Part shown: piece after piece, positions 53,234-64,000 of the stretch
Layout: each line of letters starts with the position of its first letter
How positions within the stretch are numbered: position 1 is the first letter of the stretch
Origin: Chrysogorgia sp. JL179-B06
Taxonomy: Eukaryota > Cnidaria > Anthozoa > Scleralcyonacea > Chrysogorgiidae
DNA: 64,000 bases
Direction of reading: 5' to 3'
Assembly: GCA_035772405.1 (NCBI GenBank)
Contig: JAYKKM010000350.1
Location: 2,141,501 to 2,205,500, forward strand
The notes under the pieces: generated by a model
Seen by the model: the letters and a program-made list of their open reading frames with translations, nothing else
The model's database searches: none
What the model was told of the DNA's origin: nothing
Program-made: the position numbers and the translations under genes

Positions 53234-54911
53234 TTAGATGTTGGATAAGTAGGTTTCAAGTGATGGAGGCTCCAGATCAAAATATGCCCCTGTAATGGAT
53301 CCATAAAGACAGGTGTGGCAGTTTGTCAAAAGAGCTCCAACCAGATAGTACTTTCCCACTGGTTGGAGAAGGACTTTTAGATTCTTGCGAAAATTTAAGT
53401 ATGCAAAATACTGAGTAATTTTTCCAAACCCCCATTCAACAGATATGCGAACTTTACTCATTTTACAATTGAAATATTGTTGTTGATCAGTGAGATTAGC
53501 TCCTTCGAAGGGGTTGCTACAATTGTAAATGCATTGCTTCATAACTATTAAAAGCAAATTTGCAAGGTTACACAATGCTCAGCTCAAGTTTGAAATAACA
53601 TACTTGTAATTTTATACAATGCACTCTCTTGTGCCCACTAAACAATGCGTTTCTTTCTGAATAGGCTTAGCGATGGGCTTGACAGTTCCATCAATAAACC
53701 CCCAACACTGGTTAAGTGGAGCCCGTTTTTGTGTATAACCCGGAAAACAGCACTGGGTCAAGCCATACTAAATCCAAGGAGGTGAGAGAATGACAAAAAC
53801 GCATACACAGGTAATCTATTATCTAAAATTAAAGAAAACATGTTAAGAAAAAAACAGATAAAATTAACTACAGCATACTTTGGGTTTTTTTATTGCAGTG
53901 TATTTGCAAACAATATATAAAAATTAATTTTATCTTTAATTACCATATTAAAAACCATGCTCAGCTCTGCTTCTGCTCTGCCAAAGATGGGTGCAAGATC
54001 ACACCATCGGTTTGGATAGCTGAGCCGACGCAGCATAATCATTAGAGCATCTTCCCGTGTACACAAAGCCTTGGACACTGGTGTAATATTATGGCATTTG
54101 CAAGGCATCTAGTAGGCGATGCATATCCTGTTTTTGAAACCTAGAATGCCATGAAAAAGTTTACCTTTATAGACAGTAGCCAATGAACAAAAGTGTAGTA
54201 ATTGTATTTATGAAATTTCTAGGTTATCATTTATACAGTAGATCACTTTATTTCAAAGTCATTAACTTAAACTTATGTAATCAGGCATCTTAAAATGTTC
54301 AATGAAATGAGTTGACACTCATTAAAACTTTGTAAACAATATATTCATTTCCATATTATTATTTTTATAACATAAATTATCCTTTAATTATTTTTGGGAG
54401 GTGTCCCAAACTGGTGTCAAATTGATAATTTATTGATGACAATTGATTCCTATAGACACACTTGACTAAAATGTATGCATACTGACAGTGTATTTCCCTC
54501 TGTGTTCTTTGTTCAAACAACATGGACTAGGTAAAAAAGACATGCTAGTTCAAACTTAATTCAAATATTTTATTTATAAACTTCAAAGTACAAAATTTAC
54601 AAAAACCCTGAAGAAAGAAACCTTGTGGTTACCAAAACATTTGCTCGCATTCTGTGTCCCCAATATCCTCTATGTTTATACGTGGTCCAAGGCTACGTGG
54701 CTCTTCAACAGAATCCAACAAGAGCAAGTCCACTTCATCATCACCGCTTTCAGAGCTACTACCACTGCTATCGTCAATCAGCATGACATCCAACAGATCT
54801 TTTAGGTTTTGCCTAACATCAAAGAAGTAATTTACTCAGTGATAAGTAATTGAAGAATAAAAACTGAAATAAGAACAACGGCTTCACAGCTCACCTTCGT
54901 ACAGCCGCCAT
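53234..54911 (-). pseudogene. PIF/Harbinger B transposase, intron-containing
   Basis: Exon 1 (54895-54911) MAAVRR with GTGAGC donor joins in phase to a second exon (to about 54625) with KDLLDVMLIDDSSGSSSES and GPRINIEDIGDTECEQMFW. Further exons: 53890-54108 (REDALMIMLRRLSYPNRWCD, helix-turn-helix region), around 53660-53760 (CWGFIDGTV-like, first D) and 53234-53575 (SKVRISVEWGFGKITQYFAY with the glutamate, then LLTNCHTCLYGSITGAYFDL). The family cuts and inserts at TWA sites. I did not find the PNG...HD block with the second D, and no intact chain was confirmed, so it is treated as a pseudogene. Confidence 0.65.
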
Positions 54912-54974
54912 TTTGCTTTACTTATTTCCCATGATGCTTTGGTACATAGTCACCCGAATCTTAAGCGCCAAATT

Positions 54975-55048
54975 TGTACACATGGCGAACTCCAAACGGC
55001 AAACTGTTAGCCGAGGTTTGCGGGAAACGAGGGAAAACGTCAATCTTA
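54975..55048. repeat. Array 2 left border, homologous to 50986-51060
   Basis: GAGGTTTGCGGGAAACGAGG followed by GAAAACGTCAATCTTA; the inverted partner stands right of array 1. Harbinger C inserted in it at TTA. Confidence 0.75.
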
Positions 55049-55299
55049 GACTATGTGCACACGATAACGTTTCCGAGCGTTTTTGGTTGTAACGCGTTTC
55101 TGAAAGTATCGTTTGCACGTTCTGTTTACACGAAAACGTATGAAAACGACGTCAGGAAGCAAAAACGTTTCAAATAGTGGAAACGATGCCAAAGATTCGT
55201 TTTCTTTGTCTGAAACGTTTTGAAATTGGTCGTTTTGGTGCTTTGTTGTCGTGTAAACGGGAAAAACGCCGAAAATCCTGAAAACGAAAAAAATTCAAA

Positions 55300-56929
55300 A
55301 TGGCGGACTTTAAAGGTATTATGTTAATTTTGCTGAATTTGAGCAACTTCGTTGTCCAGTTGGCAACTTTAACTGTCAACTTAATAGTCCTCTCAACAAG
55401 AAAAACAAATAAATATGTTATTCAAGCCCTGAGTGCATCAAGAAAACGACTAAAAATGCAACTGAAAAGGCTAAATAAACGTCGGATGTGTAAGAAAAGA
55501 ATTTGGTCGGACAAACATTTGGTGGGAAAATATTTTGGCCAACCGAACGTGCACAAAAGAGTGGAAGGAGAATTTTAGAATGAGCGGGCGGCATTTTTTC
55601 GAGTTGTGTGAGAGGTTGAGGCCGCGTTTGACTGGCCAAAATACCAACATGAGAGACGCTTTGCCTGTCGAGACGAAAGTAGCAGCTACTCTCTATTATT
55701 TAGCAGATGAATCTAAATATAGAAAGGTACGTTAATTAACGTAACAGCACTTATTATTAATAGTATCTGTAGTCTTTTGAAGGATATGATGGACAATGTG
55801 TTTTTGGGACCTTTGTCCTTTAAAAATTGCTATTGTAGTCACTTCCTGCAAATGTCCAAAATATACACATAGTACTATAAACTAACCTACTATGGCTATT
55901 TTTCTATTAACTCCACAAACATCTGAACATTGCCAATGTCATGTCTCAATTAGCTGTTATGGTTGTTTAATACAGGTGGCTTGCACTATGATTTAAATTT
56001 CACTCTAGCTCCAAAATATGCATGATATAGTCAGTTAAGGTCCCCCCCCCTGGACCCATGACAATTTGTACTAAACAGTCTTCAAATATCTTTTTGATCT
56101 TTTCAGGTGGCAAATGCATTTGGGATTGGCAAAACTACTTTGTCAAAAATCCTACGGTCTGTTTGTTTGGCAATAGTAGAGCTACTTGGGAAAGAATTCA
56201 TTAAAATCCCTACTGATGAGAATGACATAACCAGCTTGGCCAGTCAGTTTTATGCACGACATGGATTCCCTCAATGCATTGGGGCTGTAGATGGGACTCA
56301 GTGACTCACATCCGCATCAAACAACCGAAAGGAAAATCGTCGGAGTACATTAATCGAAAGGGCTGTTACAGTTTAAATGTTCAAGGAACTTGTGATCATA
56401 AGTATTGTTTTATTGATGTGATCATTAAATGGCCAGGCAGTGTCCATGATGCCACCATGTTTGTTAATTCACCCATATGCAAAATGCTGAAGAATGAAAC
56501 AATACCACCTTGTCGAAAAGTATTGTTGAAGGTGAACCAGGCGTTCCCATTTGTTTGCTAGGTGATCCCGCTTATCCACTTAACACATTCCTTATGAAGG
56601 AGTATGAACTTGCAGGAACAACTGAAGCTGAACAATTTTTCGGGTTTAGACTTTCGTCTGCACGCATGGTCATTGAATGTGCTTATGGCGATTAAAGGCT
56701 AGATGGGGTTGCCTCAAGGGAGTGCTTGATGTTTGTTCCAACTCTGATTTATCATTTATGCATGCTTTATATTACACAATTATTGTGAATTAAATCATCA
56801 AAGTTTAGATAATTCTGCAGTTCCATTGAAGAATTCAATGCACAACCTGCAAATAGATTGCAGCAGGTTGAGCCTTGTCCAAAGGAGACAAAAGTCATCA
56901 GAGACATTTTTAAGAAGTTTTTTGAATAA
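55300..56929 (+). pseudogene. PIF/Harbinger C transposase (HARBI1-like)
   Basis: ATG 55300 (MADFKGIMLILL). A frameshift near 55545 leads to EWKENFRMSGRHFFELCERL and a donor AAAG|GTACGT at 55726; intron to 56106; exon 2 with ANAFGIGKTTLSKILRSVC. Catalytic blocks: GFPQCIGAVDGT (D) interrupted by a stop at 56301, WPGSVHDATMFVNSP (D) near 56440, and SARMVIECAYG (E) near 56670 in another frame. The C-terminus ends KKFFE at 56929. Closest cellular relative is HARBI1/ALP1. At least four lesions; inactive. Confidence 0.82.
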
Positions 56930-57233
56930 TTGTATTAGAAAACAAGAAAATGTAATTGAATTTACATGTAAATAAATAAATATTAAAATTGTATTTCAAG
57001 TCAATTAAATCATAAAATTGTTACAATATAAGCCATAAATTATGTAAATAAATTAATTCATAAATAAACTTTGTCCAATAATTTTAATGTCATCCAACAA
57101 GTTTTTGAACTTTTGTCCAAAACAACAGTAGAAAGTATTTTACAAAATTCTACCACATGCATGTAAACAAAACAAGCACTATATACAGATACAGACTTAC
57201 TAGGTGTGGTAAACATGTTAACAATTGACCTTT

Positions 57234-58196
57234 TTAAAGAAAATCCTCATTGTTACTAGACATAGAAGGGTCAAACAATGTGGGATTATTTTGACGAGTG
57301 GCATGGAATCCTGGTGGCATAACACAATGGTTGTAACGGACAGCTCCTTGCGACCGAGCCATCACAGCAGCAATACTACGGAATCCCTCAGATAAACTCT
57401 GACCAATCGAATTAACAGATTCAGAAAGTGATTTTATTGCCTTGGCCTGCTGAATTTCACTTTCACTTATCTTGCTTATCATTTGCTCTTGTAGGACAAG
57501 CTCTTTCTGGGCTATATTAATCATTTGCTGGTTGATGGTGATTTTCTTTTTCAATTTTTGATTTCTTTAATCAGTGATAAGGTGACGACGTTTGGTAGGC
57601 TGTGCTTTTGCTGGAACAAATAATTCATCTCCAGAGCAATTCTCGTCGCATTCAAGTATGGTGTTTTCCTCTTCACTCGGTTCAACATTTTCTTGGTTTA
57701 CCATTGTGCCACTAATAGGTTCAGGACCATGATGATTAGTTTCAATACCTCCAGGTATTTGCTCGGCTGCAGCATTCCCACCAAAAACATCCTGACAGAG
57801 GTCGTAGAACTTGAAAACTTGTCTACCCCCGCCACTTCTTTTTCCAGCTCTTACAGCAGTTGCATATTTATTTCTCAATTGTTTGATTTTACGAGAAAGT
57901 CTAGCAGGATTTTTTAGAAACTCAGCTACGGCTTTGGTTTGATCAATAAGCATCAACTTCTCCACAAACATTTCGTTTAATTCACTGTACTTGTTTTTAC
58001 AACTGTCCCAATAAACCCCTTCGTTAGTTTTTTGTGTTTTGTACTCTTGCGTGATTGAGAGTAGTAGTTCAACTTCGGTGTCTGTCCACACGAAATTCTC
58101 TTTGCCTTTGGTGACTTTGTCTTTGCTCTTTCTTGCGTCGGTATTCACGGTAATTTCGCTTACGGTATCTTCAGCTTCGGAGGTTGAGGCCTGCAT
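57234..58196 (-). pseudogene. PIF/Harbinger C Myb/SANT-like accessory protein
   Basis: ATG 58196. Residues 30-125 form a SANT/Myb-like domain (FVWTDTEVELLLSITQEY, WDSCKNKYSELNEMF, RKIKQLRNKYATAVRAGKR); an acidic stretch follows, then a basic KRRHLITD end at 57567. A neighbouring frame (57234-57554) continues with a Q-rich coiled coil (IKSLSESVNSIGQSL), so one frameshift near 57560 truncates the protein. In this superfamily the Myb-like protein binds the ends and recruits the transposase. Confidence 0.75.
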
Positions 58197-58465
58197 GTTT
58201 TAATATTGCTGTTGTTAATATATCTGTTGTTAATACAGTGATACAAACAACACACTTTAACCACAATGCTTTTATAACGAGAAGTCAACAAAATGGCCGA
58301 AGATCTAGGCCGTGTTTGAATTAGGCTATCGAGAACTGGTAACTAGTGTCCTAATCAGAAACTTTGCGAGAGAAACGATCAATGTGAACAAAGCGCCAAA
58401 ACGCTTAAGTTGAAAACGCTATAACCAAAAACGCTCGAAAACGGTACCGTGTGCACATAACCTTA

Positions 58466-61400
58466 ATGTCCTAAGTAACATCAGGAACGCCAAGAACGGC
58501 AGGAACACTAATAACGCCAAGAACGCTAGGAACGCCAGGAACACTAGTAACGCCAGGAACACTAGTAACGGCAGGAACGCTAGGAACGCCAAAGAACGCT
58601 AGGAACGCCAGGAACACTAGTAACGCCAAGAACACTAGTAACGACAGGAACACTAGTAACGGCAGGAACACTAGTAACGCCAAGAACGCTAGGAACGCCA
58701 GGAACACTAGTAACGCCAAGAACGCCAGGAACACTAGTAACGACAGGAACACTAGTAACGGCAGGAACACTAGTAACGACAGGAACACTAGTAACGCCAA
58801 GAACGCTAGGAACGCCAGGAACACTAATAACGCTACTAACGCCAGGAACACTAATAACGCTAGTAACACCAGGAACACTAATAACGCTAGTAACGCCAGG
58901 AACACTAATAACGCTAGTAACGCCAGGAACACTAATAACGCCAAGAACGCTAGTAACGCCAGGAACCTTGTAACGCCAGCAATGCCAGGAACACTAGTAA
59001 CGGCAGGACACTAGTAACGGCAGGAACACTAGTAACGCCAAGAACGCTAGTAACGCCAGGAACCTTGTAACGCCAGCAATGCCAGGAACACTAATAACGC
59101 CAAGAACGCTAGTAACGCCAGGAACACTAATAACACCAAGAACGCTAGTAACGCCAGGAACCTTGTAACGCCAGCAATGCCAGGAACACTAGTAACGGCA
59201 GGAACACTAATAACGGCAGGAACACTAGTAACGGCAGGAACACTAGTAACGGCAGGAACACTAGTAACGGCAAGAACACTAGTAACGGCAGGAACACTAA
59301 TAACGGCAGGAACACTAATAACGGCAAGAACACTAGTAACGGCAGGAACACTAGTAACGGCAGGAACACTAGTAACGGCAGGAACACTAATAACGGCAGG
59401 AACACTAATAACGGCAGGAACACTAGTAACGGCAGGAACACTAGTAACGGCAGGAACACTAGTAACGGCAGGAACACTAGTAACGGCAGGAACACTAGTA
59501 ACGGCAGGAACACTAGTAACGGCAGGAACACTAGTAACGGCAGGAACACTAGTAACGGCAGGAACACTAGTAACGGCAAGAACACTAGTAACGGCAGGAA
59601 CACTAGTAACGGCAGGAACACTAATAACGGCAGGAACACTAATAACGGCAGGAACACTAGTAACGGCAGGAACACTAATAACGGCAGGAACACTAATAAC
59701 GGCAGGAACACTAGTAACGGCAGGAACACTAATAACGGCAGGAACACTAATAACGGCAGGAACACTAGTAACGGCAGGAACACTAGTAACGGCAGGAACA
59801 CTAGTAACGGCAGGAACACTAGTAACGGCAGGAACACTAATAACGGCAGGAACACTAGTAACGGCAGGAACACTAGTAACGGCAGGAACACTAGTAACGG
59901 CAAGAACACTAGTAACGGCAAGAACACTAGTAACGGCAAGAACACTAGTAACGGCAGGAACACTAGTAACGGCAGGAACACTAGTAACGGCAAGAACACT
60001 AGTAACGGCAGGAACACTAGTAACGGCAAGAACACTAGTAACGGCAAGAACACTAGTAACGGCAAGAACACTAGTAACGGCAGGAACACTAGTAACGGCA
60101 GGAACACTAATAACGGCAGGAACACTAGTAACGGCAGGAACACTAATAACGGCAAGAACACTAATAACGGCAGGAACACTAGTAACGGCAGGAACACTAA
60201 TAACGGCAGGAACACTAGTAACGGCAGGAACACTAGTAACGGCAGGAACACTAATAACGGCAGGAACACTAATAACGGCAGGAACACTAGTAACGGCAGG
60301 AACACTAATAACGGCAGGAACACTAATAACGGCAGGAACACTAGTAACGGCAGGAACACTAATAACGGCAGGAACACTAGTAACGGCAAGAACACTAGTA
60401 ACGGCAAGAACACTAGTAACGGTAGGAACACTAATAACAGCAGGAACACTAGTAACGGCAGGAACACTAGTAACGGCAGGAACACTAGTAACGGCAGGAA
60501 CACTAATAACGGCAGGAACACTAGTAACGGCAGGAACACTAATAACGGCAGGAACACTAGTAACGGCAGGAACACTAATAACGGCAAGAACACTAGTAAC
60601 GGCAGGAACACTAATAACGGCAGGAACACTAGTAACGGCAGGAACACTAGTAACGGCAGGAACACTAGTAACGGCAGGAACACTAGTAACGGCAGGAACA
60701 CTAGTAACGGTAGGAACACTAGTAACGGCAGGAACACTAATAACGGCAGGAACACTAGTAACGGCAGGAACACTAGTAACAGCAGGAACACTAGTAACGG
60801 CAGGAACACTAATAACGGTAGGAACACTAGTAACGGTAGGAACACTAGTAACGGCAGGAACACTAGTAACGGCAGGAACACTAGTAACGGCAGGAACACT
60901 AGTAACGGTAGGAACACTAATAACGGCAGGAACACTAGTAACGGCAGGAACACTAGTAACGGCAGGAACACTAGTAACGGCAGGAACACTAATAACGGCA
61001 GGAACACTAGTAACGGCAGGAACACTAGTAACGGCAGGAACACTAGTAACGGTAGGAACACTAATAACGGCAGGAACACTAGTAACGGTTGTAACGCCAG
61101 GAACGCTACTAACGCCAGGAACACTAGTAACGCAAGGAACACTAGTAACGCCAGTTACGGATTATGCAAGGAACGCCAGGAACGCTAGTAACGTCAGGAA
61201 TGGTAGTAATGCGAAGAACGCCAGGAACGCTAATAACGCCAGGGACGCTAGTAACGCCAGGAATGGTAGTAACGCCAGGAACGTTAGTAACGCCAGGAAC
61301 GTTAGTAACGCCAGGAACGGTGTAACGCCAGGAACGGTGTAACGCTGGTAACGCCAATAACGCTATAGGACCACTAACAACGGTAGTAGCTAGTAACACT

Positions 61401-61490
61401 AGTCAGGAACACTAATAACGCCAGGAACACTAGTAATGGCACTGACGCTACCAACGGTGTAACGCCAGGAACGCTAGTAAGGTAGTATCG
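58466..61490. repeat. 18-bp minisatellite array 2, about 3 kb
   Basis: More than 160 copies. 58470-59160 is a mixture of variants; 59165-61090 is a homogenised block of AGTAACGGCAGGAACACT (GGC in place of GCC), with a recurrent ACTAGT/ACTAAT polymorphism; 61090-61480 returns to the mixed type. Open frames of about 665 (-) and 721 (+) codons exist simultaneously, showing that openness reflects periodicity. Confidence 0.96.
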
Positions 61491-61491
61491 T

Positions 61492-61636
61492 CATGTTTCG
61501 CGCACCAATTGGTAAAACTTCATGTTATATTAAAATAGACACCCTAACCCTAATCCAACCCTTAATCCTACCCACCCTCCGCCTTAAGTGTTTTCCTTAC
61601 CACAACCCCCCGCCTTCAATTGGTGCGCGAAACATA
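61492..61636. mobile_element. 145-bp MITE inside the minisatellite
   Basis: Ends ATGTTTCGCGCACCAATTGG and exact complement, with CTAACCCTAATCCAACCC in the centre. Minisatellite copies resume on the right. Confidence 0.8.
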
Positions 61637-61639
61637 ACG

Positions 61640-61885
61640 ATAGGAACGCTAGGAACACTAGCAACGCTAGTAGCTAGTAACACTAGTAACGCTAGTCGGG
61701 AACACTATAGTTATGCCAGGAACACTATTAACGTCAGGAACACTATTAACGTCAGGAACAGTAACAACGCCAGTAAGTCGTCGTCGTCGAGGATGATGAT
61801 GTCTCGTCGTCGTCGTCGTCGTCGATGATGATGATGTCGTTGTTGTTGTTATTGTTGTCGTCGTCGTCGATGATGATGATGTTAA
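61640..61885. repeat. Minisatellite tail and GTC/GAT trinucleotide runs
   Basis: Diverged 18-bp copies to about 61770, then GTCGTCGTC and GATGATGAT tracts and a GTTGTT run. Confidence 0.9.
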
Positions 61886-61918
61886 TGTCGTCATCACTAA
61901 CGTTTTTGCTTTTTACAG

Positions 61919-62567
61919 CTATATGCACCTCGCGATGTCTAAATGGTGGTATTTGTATTGGGCCTCACCGTAGCCAGGGCCGTAGCTACTGGGGGGGGGG
62001 GGGGGGGGGGGGGGGGTGTGTGGGGGGGGTGTTACACCCCCCCTAGCATTTGAATTTTTGAATTTCAGGTAAATTATCAGCTTGATTTAAACCGAAAATC
62101 AGGTAAACTATGCACCAATTGACTTGTCCGAAAAGCACACCAGGTGTAAAAAATATACCTCAACAGAACTTAACAGTCTCCGATAATTATCACAATTCGA
62201 AATCATAACTTATACTTTATGTAAATATCACTCATTGTGGTATTGCACCGACAGACAGACGACAGTTTCCAATTGTGCGACGACGAACCCACGGTGATAT
62301 GGCGTACAATATGGCGTTCAATGTTTTTGAATTTTAGTCGAAAGCAAATGCGAAAATTTTTTTTAGCCGATGCGAAATGGACTTAAATATGTGTAAATTG
62401 CGATGTAGATAACTCTGACTGAACGAAAAATATTTTCAGGTAAAATAAGAAATAATTTCGAAAATCAGGTAAATTTCTTTCCCCACCCCCCCTGGTCTTC
62501 TTTGCTCGCAACGGCCCTGACCGTAGCACGTGCCTGCCAGCTTATTCTGGTCTCACATGCGAGATAT
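61919..62567 (+). CDS. EGF-like exon of a host gene, split by a hAT MITE
   Basis: Acceptor TTTTTACAG at 61918 and donor ATAT|GTAAGC at 62568, both phase 1. Coding parts 61919-61974 and 62528-62567 give CTSRCLNGGICIGPHR and TCLPAYSGLTCEI, which together carry the six cysteines of one EGF module. EGF-like domains mediate extracellular binding and are often single phase-1 exons. The hAT MITE at 61975-62519 interrupts it; without removal from RNA the exon would hit stops and a poly-G tract. So either this allele is broken at this module or the exon is skipped (phase 1-1 exons can be skipped without shifting frame). Confidence 0.75.
61975..62519. mobile_element. hAT MITE with perfect 8-bp duplication
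   Basis: Ends CAGGGCCGTAGC and (as complement) CAGGGCCGTTGC; ACCGTAGC at 61967-61974 and 62520-62527. CAGGG-type tips with 8-bp duplication define hAT. It carries a G homopolymer of about 30 at 61990-62020. No ORF. Confidence 0.9.
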
Positions 62568-62645
62568 GTAAGCGCATTACTATTATTTCAACCTTTTAGC
62601 AACTCATTATTCGACAATATTTGACTTATTCTAATCTTATCCTAG

Positions 62646-62738
62646 CATCTTGTAAGCCTGATTGTATCAATGGTGGAATGTGTAAAAATAGAACTTCTGA
62701 ATGCTCTTCTAGTTATTCAGGGGATTATTGTCAAATTG
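62646..62738 (+). CDS. EGF-like exon 2 of the host gene
   Basis: Acceptor TCCTAG, donor AATTG|GTTAGT, phase 1 at both ends. Encodes CKPDCINGGMCKNRTSECSS and SGDYCQI: six cysteines with the usual C-x3-C-x5-C spacing. Intact. Confidence 0.75.
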
Positions 62739-62857
62739 GTTAGTGGCTGAGTTTCTGTATTTTACCAAGTCTGTAAAAGCATGTTCCTCCGAGCAATCGT
62801 CGAAATTCATGCTTGGACGTTCCAGACAAACCCACTCGCAAAACGGTTTAGTTTAAA

Positions 62858-63317
62858 GTGCCCATAACCTCAAAATGTTTTATTGTCTTGTTTGGAAGAA
62901 CTTTTAAAATGATAAAGTAACTTCTTTTGAATATTTTCGTTTCTTTGCTTTCTTTTTGAGATATCAGTTTGTTTGATTAATGACTTATTGGAGAAATGTG
63001 TATATTTCTTTCATTCTCGAACGAAATCCTTTAAAATCAAGAAGTTTGGCGTTGTGTGTACGTACACACGTGTGTGCGTACACACGTGTACACTTTAGTG
63101 TTCACTTTAGTGTTTTTATTTCATGAACGCAAAGATATATAACATTCTCTGATAACTCATTATGCATGTGTGACGAAATTCCAGATATTTGCATATCAAA
63201 CAAACTGATATATCTCAAAAAGAAAGCGAAGAAGTGAAAATATTCAAAAGAAGTTACTTTATCATTTTAAAAGTTCTTACAAATAAGACAATGAAAAATT
63301 TTGAGGTTTGAGGCACT
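62858..63317. mobile_element. TTAA MITE, AGTG-ended, in the EGF-gene intron
   Basis: Ends AGTGCCCATAACCTCAAAAT and approximate complement; arms carry AAAAGAAGTTACTTTATCAT. TTAA at 62854-62857 and 63318-63321. A symmetrical TGTACGTACACACGTGTG cluster lies at its centre (63055-63095). Confidence 0.85.
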
Positions 63318-63345
63318 TTAAGTATAATGAATTAAGTCTTCTTAA

Positions 63346-63735
63346 AGTGCTACTGTGATGAAAATACGTGAAAACTTGAAAAGAGTTGTAACTTTCTAAT
63401 TTTTATGCCTAAGTACCGGGTACTTACATACTCAAAAGATTTTTCCCAATTCGAATTGGAAGTACTAAATTTTTGCAATTATTTGTACGTATGCCACCAT
63501 TGAGCGCTCGTCGCCAGCTAGTATTCGGAAAGTAATGGGTCGAGTACGAGTTGTGACGTCTTCCAATCTAGATACGGTTTTAGATATTGTAGACATTATC
63601 ACTGTCACTTGATGACATTTATAAGTCTTGCAGTGTACAAAGGTCAAGAAAGCGAAGCAAATTCAGCTATCATGCAACATGCAACAAGAACAAGGTTGAT
63701 TGGGTGACGTCACGAAAGCAGATTGCAGCAGCACT
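63346..63735. mobile_element. Probable second TTAA MITE
   Basis: AGTGCTACTGTGATG at the left and AGTGCTGCTGCAATC (as complement) at the right, TTAA on both sides (63342-63345, 63736-63739). Arms are shorter and less perfect than in the other copies. Confidence 0.6.
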
Positions 63736-63747
63736 TTAATGAAATAA

Positions 63748-63825
63748 TCAAGATATTTATTATATCAAGATATTCGATATATTTATTATATCAAGATATT
63801 CGATATTCGAATAATCAAGATATCC
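63748..63825. repeat. Short AT-rich tandem repeat
   Basis: ATATCAAGATATTCGATATA-type unit repeated about 2.5 times. Confidence 0.7.
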
Positions 63826-63914
63826 TACGGAGGAAATTTGTAAACGTTTTGCAGTTCATTATATTTTGTGTGAATATTTCAAGTCATTAGATGTTTCTTT
63901 CTCGTCGTTTTCAG

Positions 63915-64000
63915 AACACACTTGTGAGTTATCGCTTGAGACAGGGCATGTTTACGGGAATTACGACAAGAAATTAAGAAAGGTAAACCAGACGAGATAA
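63915..64000 (+). CDS. Third exon of the EGF-like host gene, partial
   Basis: Follows a GTTTTCAG acceptor. In the phase set by exon 2 it reads HTCELSLETGHVYGNYDKK and stays open to the window edge. Not obviously another EGF module. Identity rests on splice phase only. Confidence 0.45.

Larger units (their letters stand above)
55049..58462. mobile_element. PIF/Harbinger C, 3.4 kb, both ends intact
   Basis: Inverted ends of about 48 bp (left GACTATGTGCACACGATAAC, right as complement GGTTATGTGCACACGGTACC; both continue GAGCGTTTTTGGTT). TTA is duplicated at 55046-55048 and 58463-58465, the hallmark of the superfamily. Contains a + strand transposase and a - strand Myb-like gene, the standard two-gene set. 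It lies in the left border of minisatellite array 2. Confidence 0.92.

Noticed and set aside
59145..61342. ORFs of 665 (-) and 721 (+) codons, and similar ones at 50040-51103 and 58471-58944
   Set aside because: All arise from an 18-bp repeat lacking stops; several frames are open at once on both strands, so there is no evidence for coding.
61990..62020. Poly-G tract as a regulatory quadruplex
   Set aside because: A homopolymer inside a MITE; length may be an assembly artefact.

Overview
The window is nuclear DNA of an animal, most likely a marine invertebrate and plausibly a cnidarian. Pointers: spliceosomal introns, phase-1 EGF-like exons, Polinton, BEL/Pao, PIF/Harbinger, CR1/L2-like LINE, hAT, Mutator and Tc1/mariner sequences, and many TTAA-flanked MITEs. 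The species assignment is inference. Only one piece of an ordinary host gene is recognisable (EGF-like exons, 61919 to the right edge). Almost everything else is mobile or satellite DNA, much of it nested.

Left third (1-24950): a decayed Polinton/Maverick virus-like element. A first copy leaves only the 3' end of the protein-primed DNA polymerase (1-800) and its flank. A 7,415-bp DNA transposon (1232-8646) then interrupts. It has terminal inverted repeats, arrays of a 20-bp subterminal repeat at both ends, a perfect 6-bp target duplication, a DDE integrase-type transposase and a HECT E3 ubiquitin ligase gene with an intron. A second, longer Polinton set follows: packaging-ATPase stub, a small conserved ORF and zinc-finger/DNA polymerase B on the + strand; then maturation protease, major capsid protein, a small basic capsid-associated protein, penton-like minor capsid protein, chromodomain integrase, a multi-GRF zinc-finger protein, an unknown ORF and a possible Bcl-2-like ORF on the - strand. 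Frameshifts, stops, two TTAA MITEs and one or two LINE fragments show that this copy is dead.

Middle (24950-39000): a 1-kb pogo-like element (TA duplication) carrying a HIRAN-domain ORF, a roughly 183-bp tandem array, a LINE endonuclease fragment, three foldback copies, a MULE-like transposase fragment, a Mutator MITE with a perfect 9-bp duplication, and poorly characterised AT-rich DNA.

Right part (38600-64000): three PIF/Harbinger transposase plus Myb-like pairs. Pair A is split by a 7.8-kb BEL/Pao retrotransposon (224-bp LTRs with two differences), itself split by a 1.96-kb Tc1/mariner-type element. Pair C is an intact-ended 3.4-kb element with a TTA duplication. Two arrays of an 18-bp minisatellite (about 1.2 and 3 kb) surround pairs B and C. 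The window ends in the EGF-like gene, whose first visible exon is split by a hAT MITE with a perfect 8-bp duplication and whose next intron holds two TTAA MITEs.
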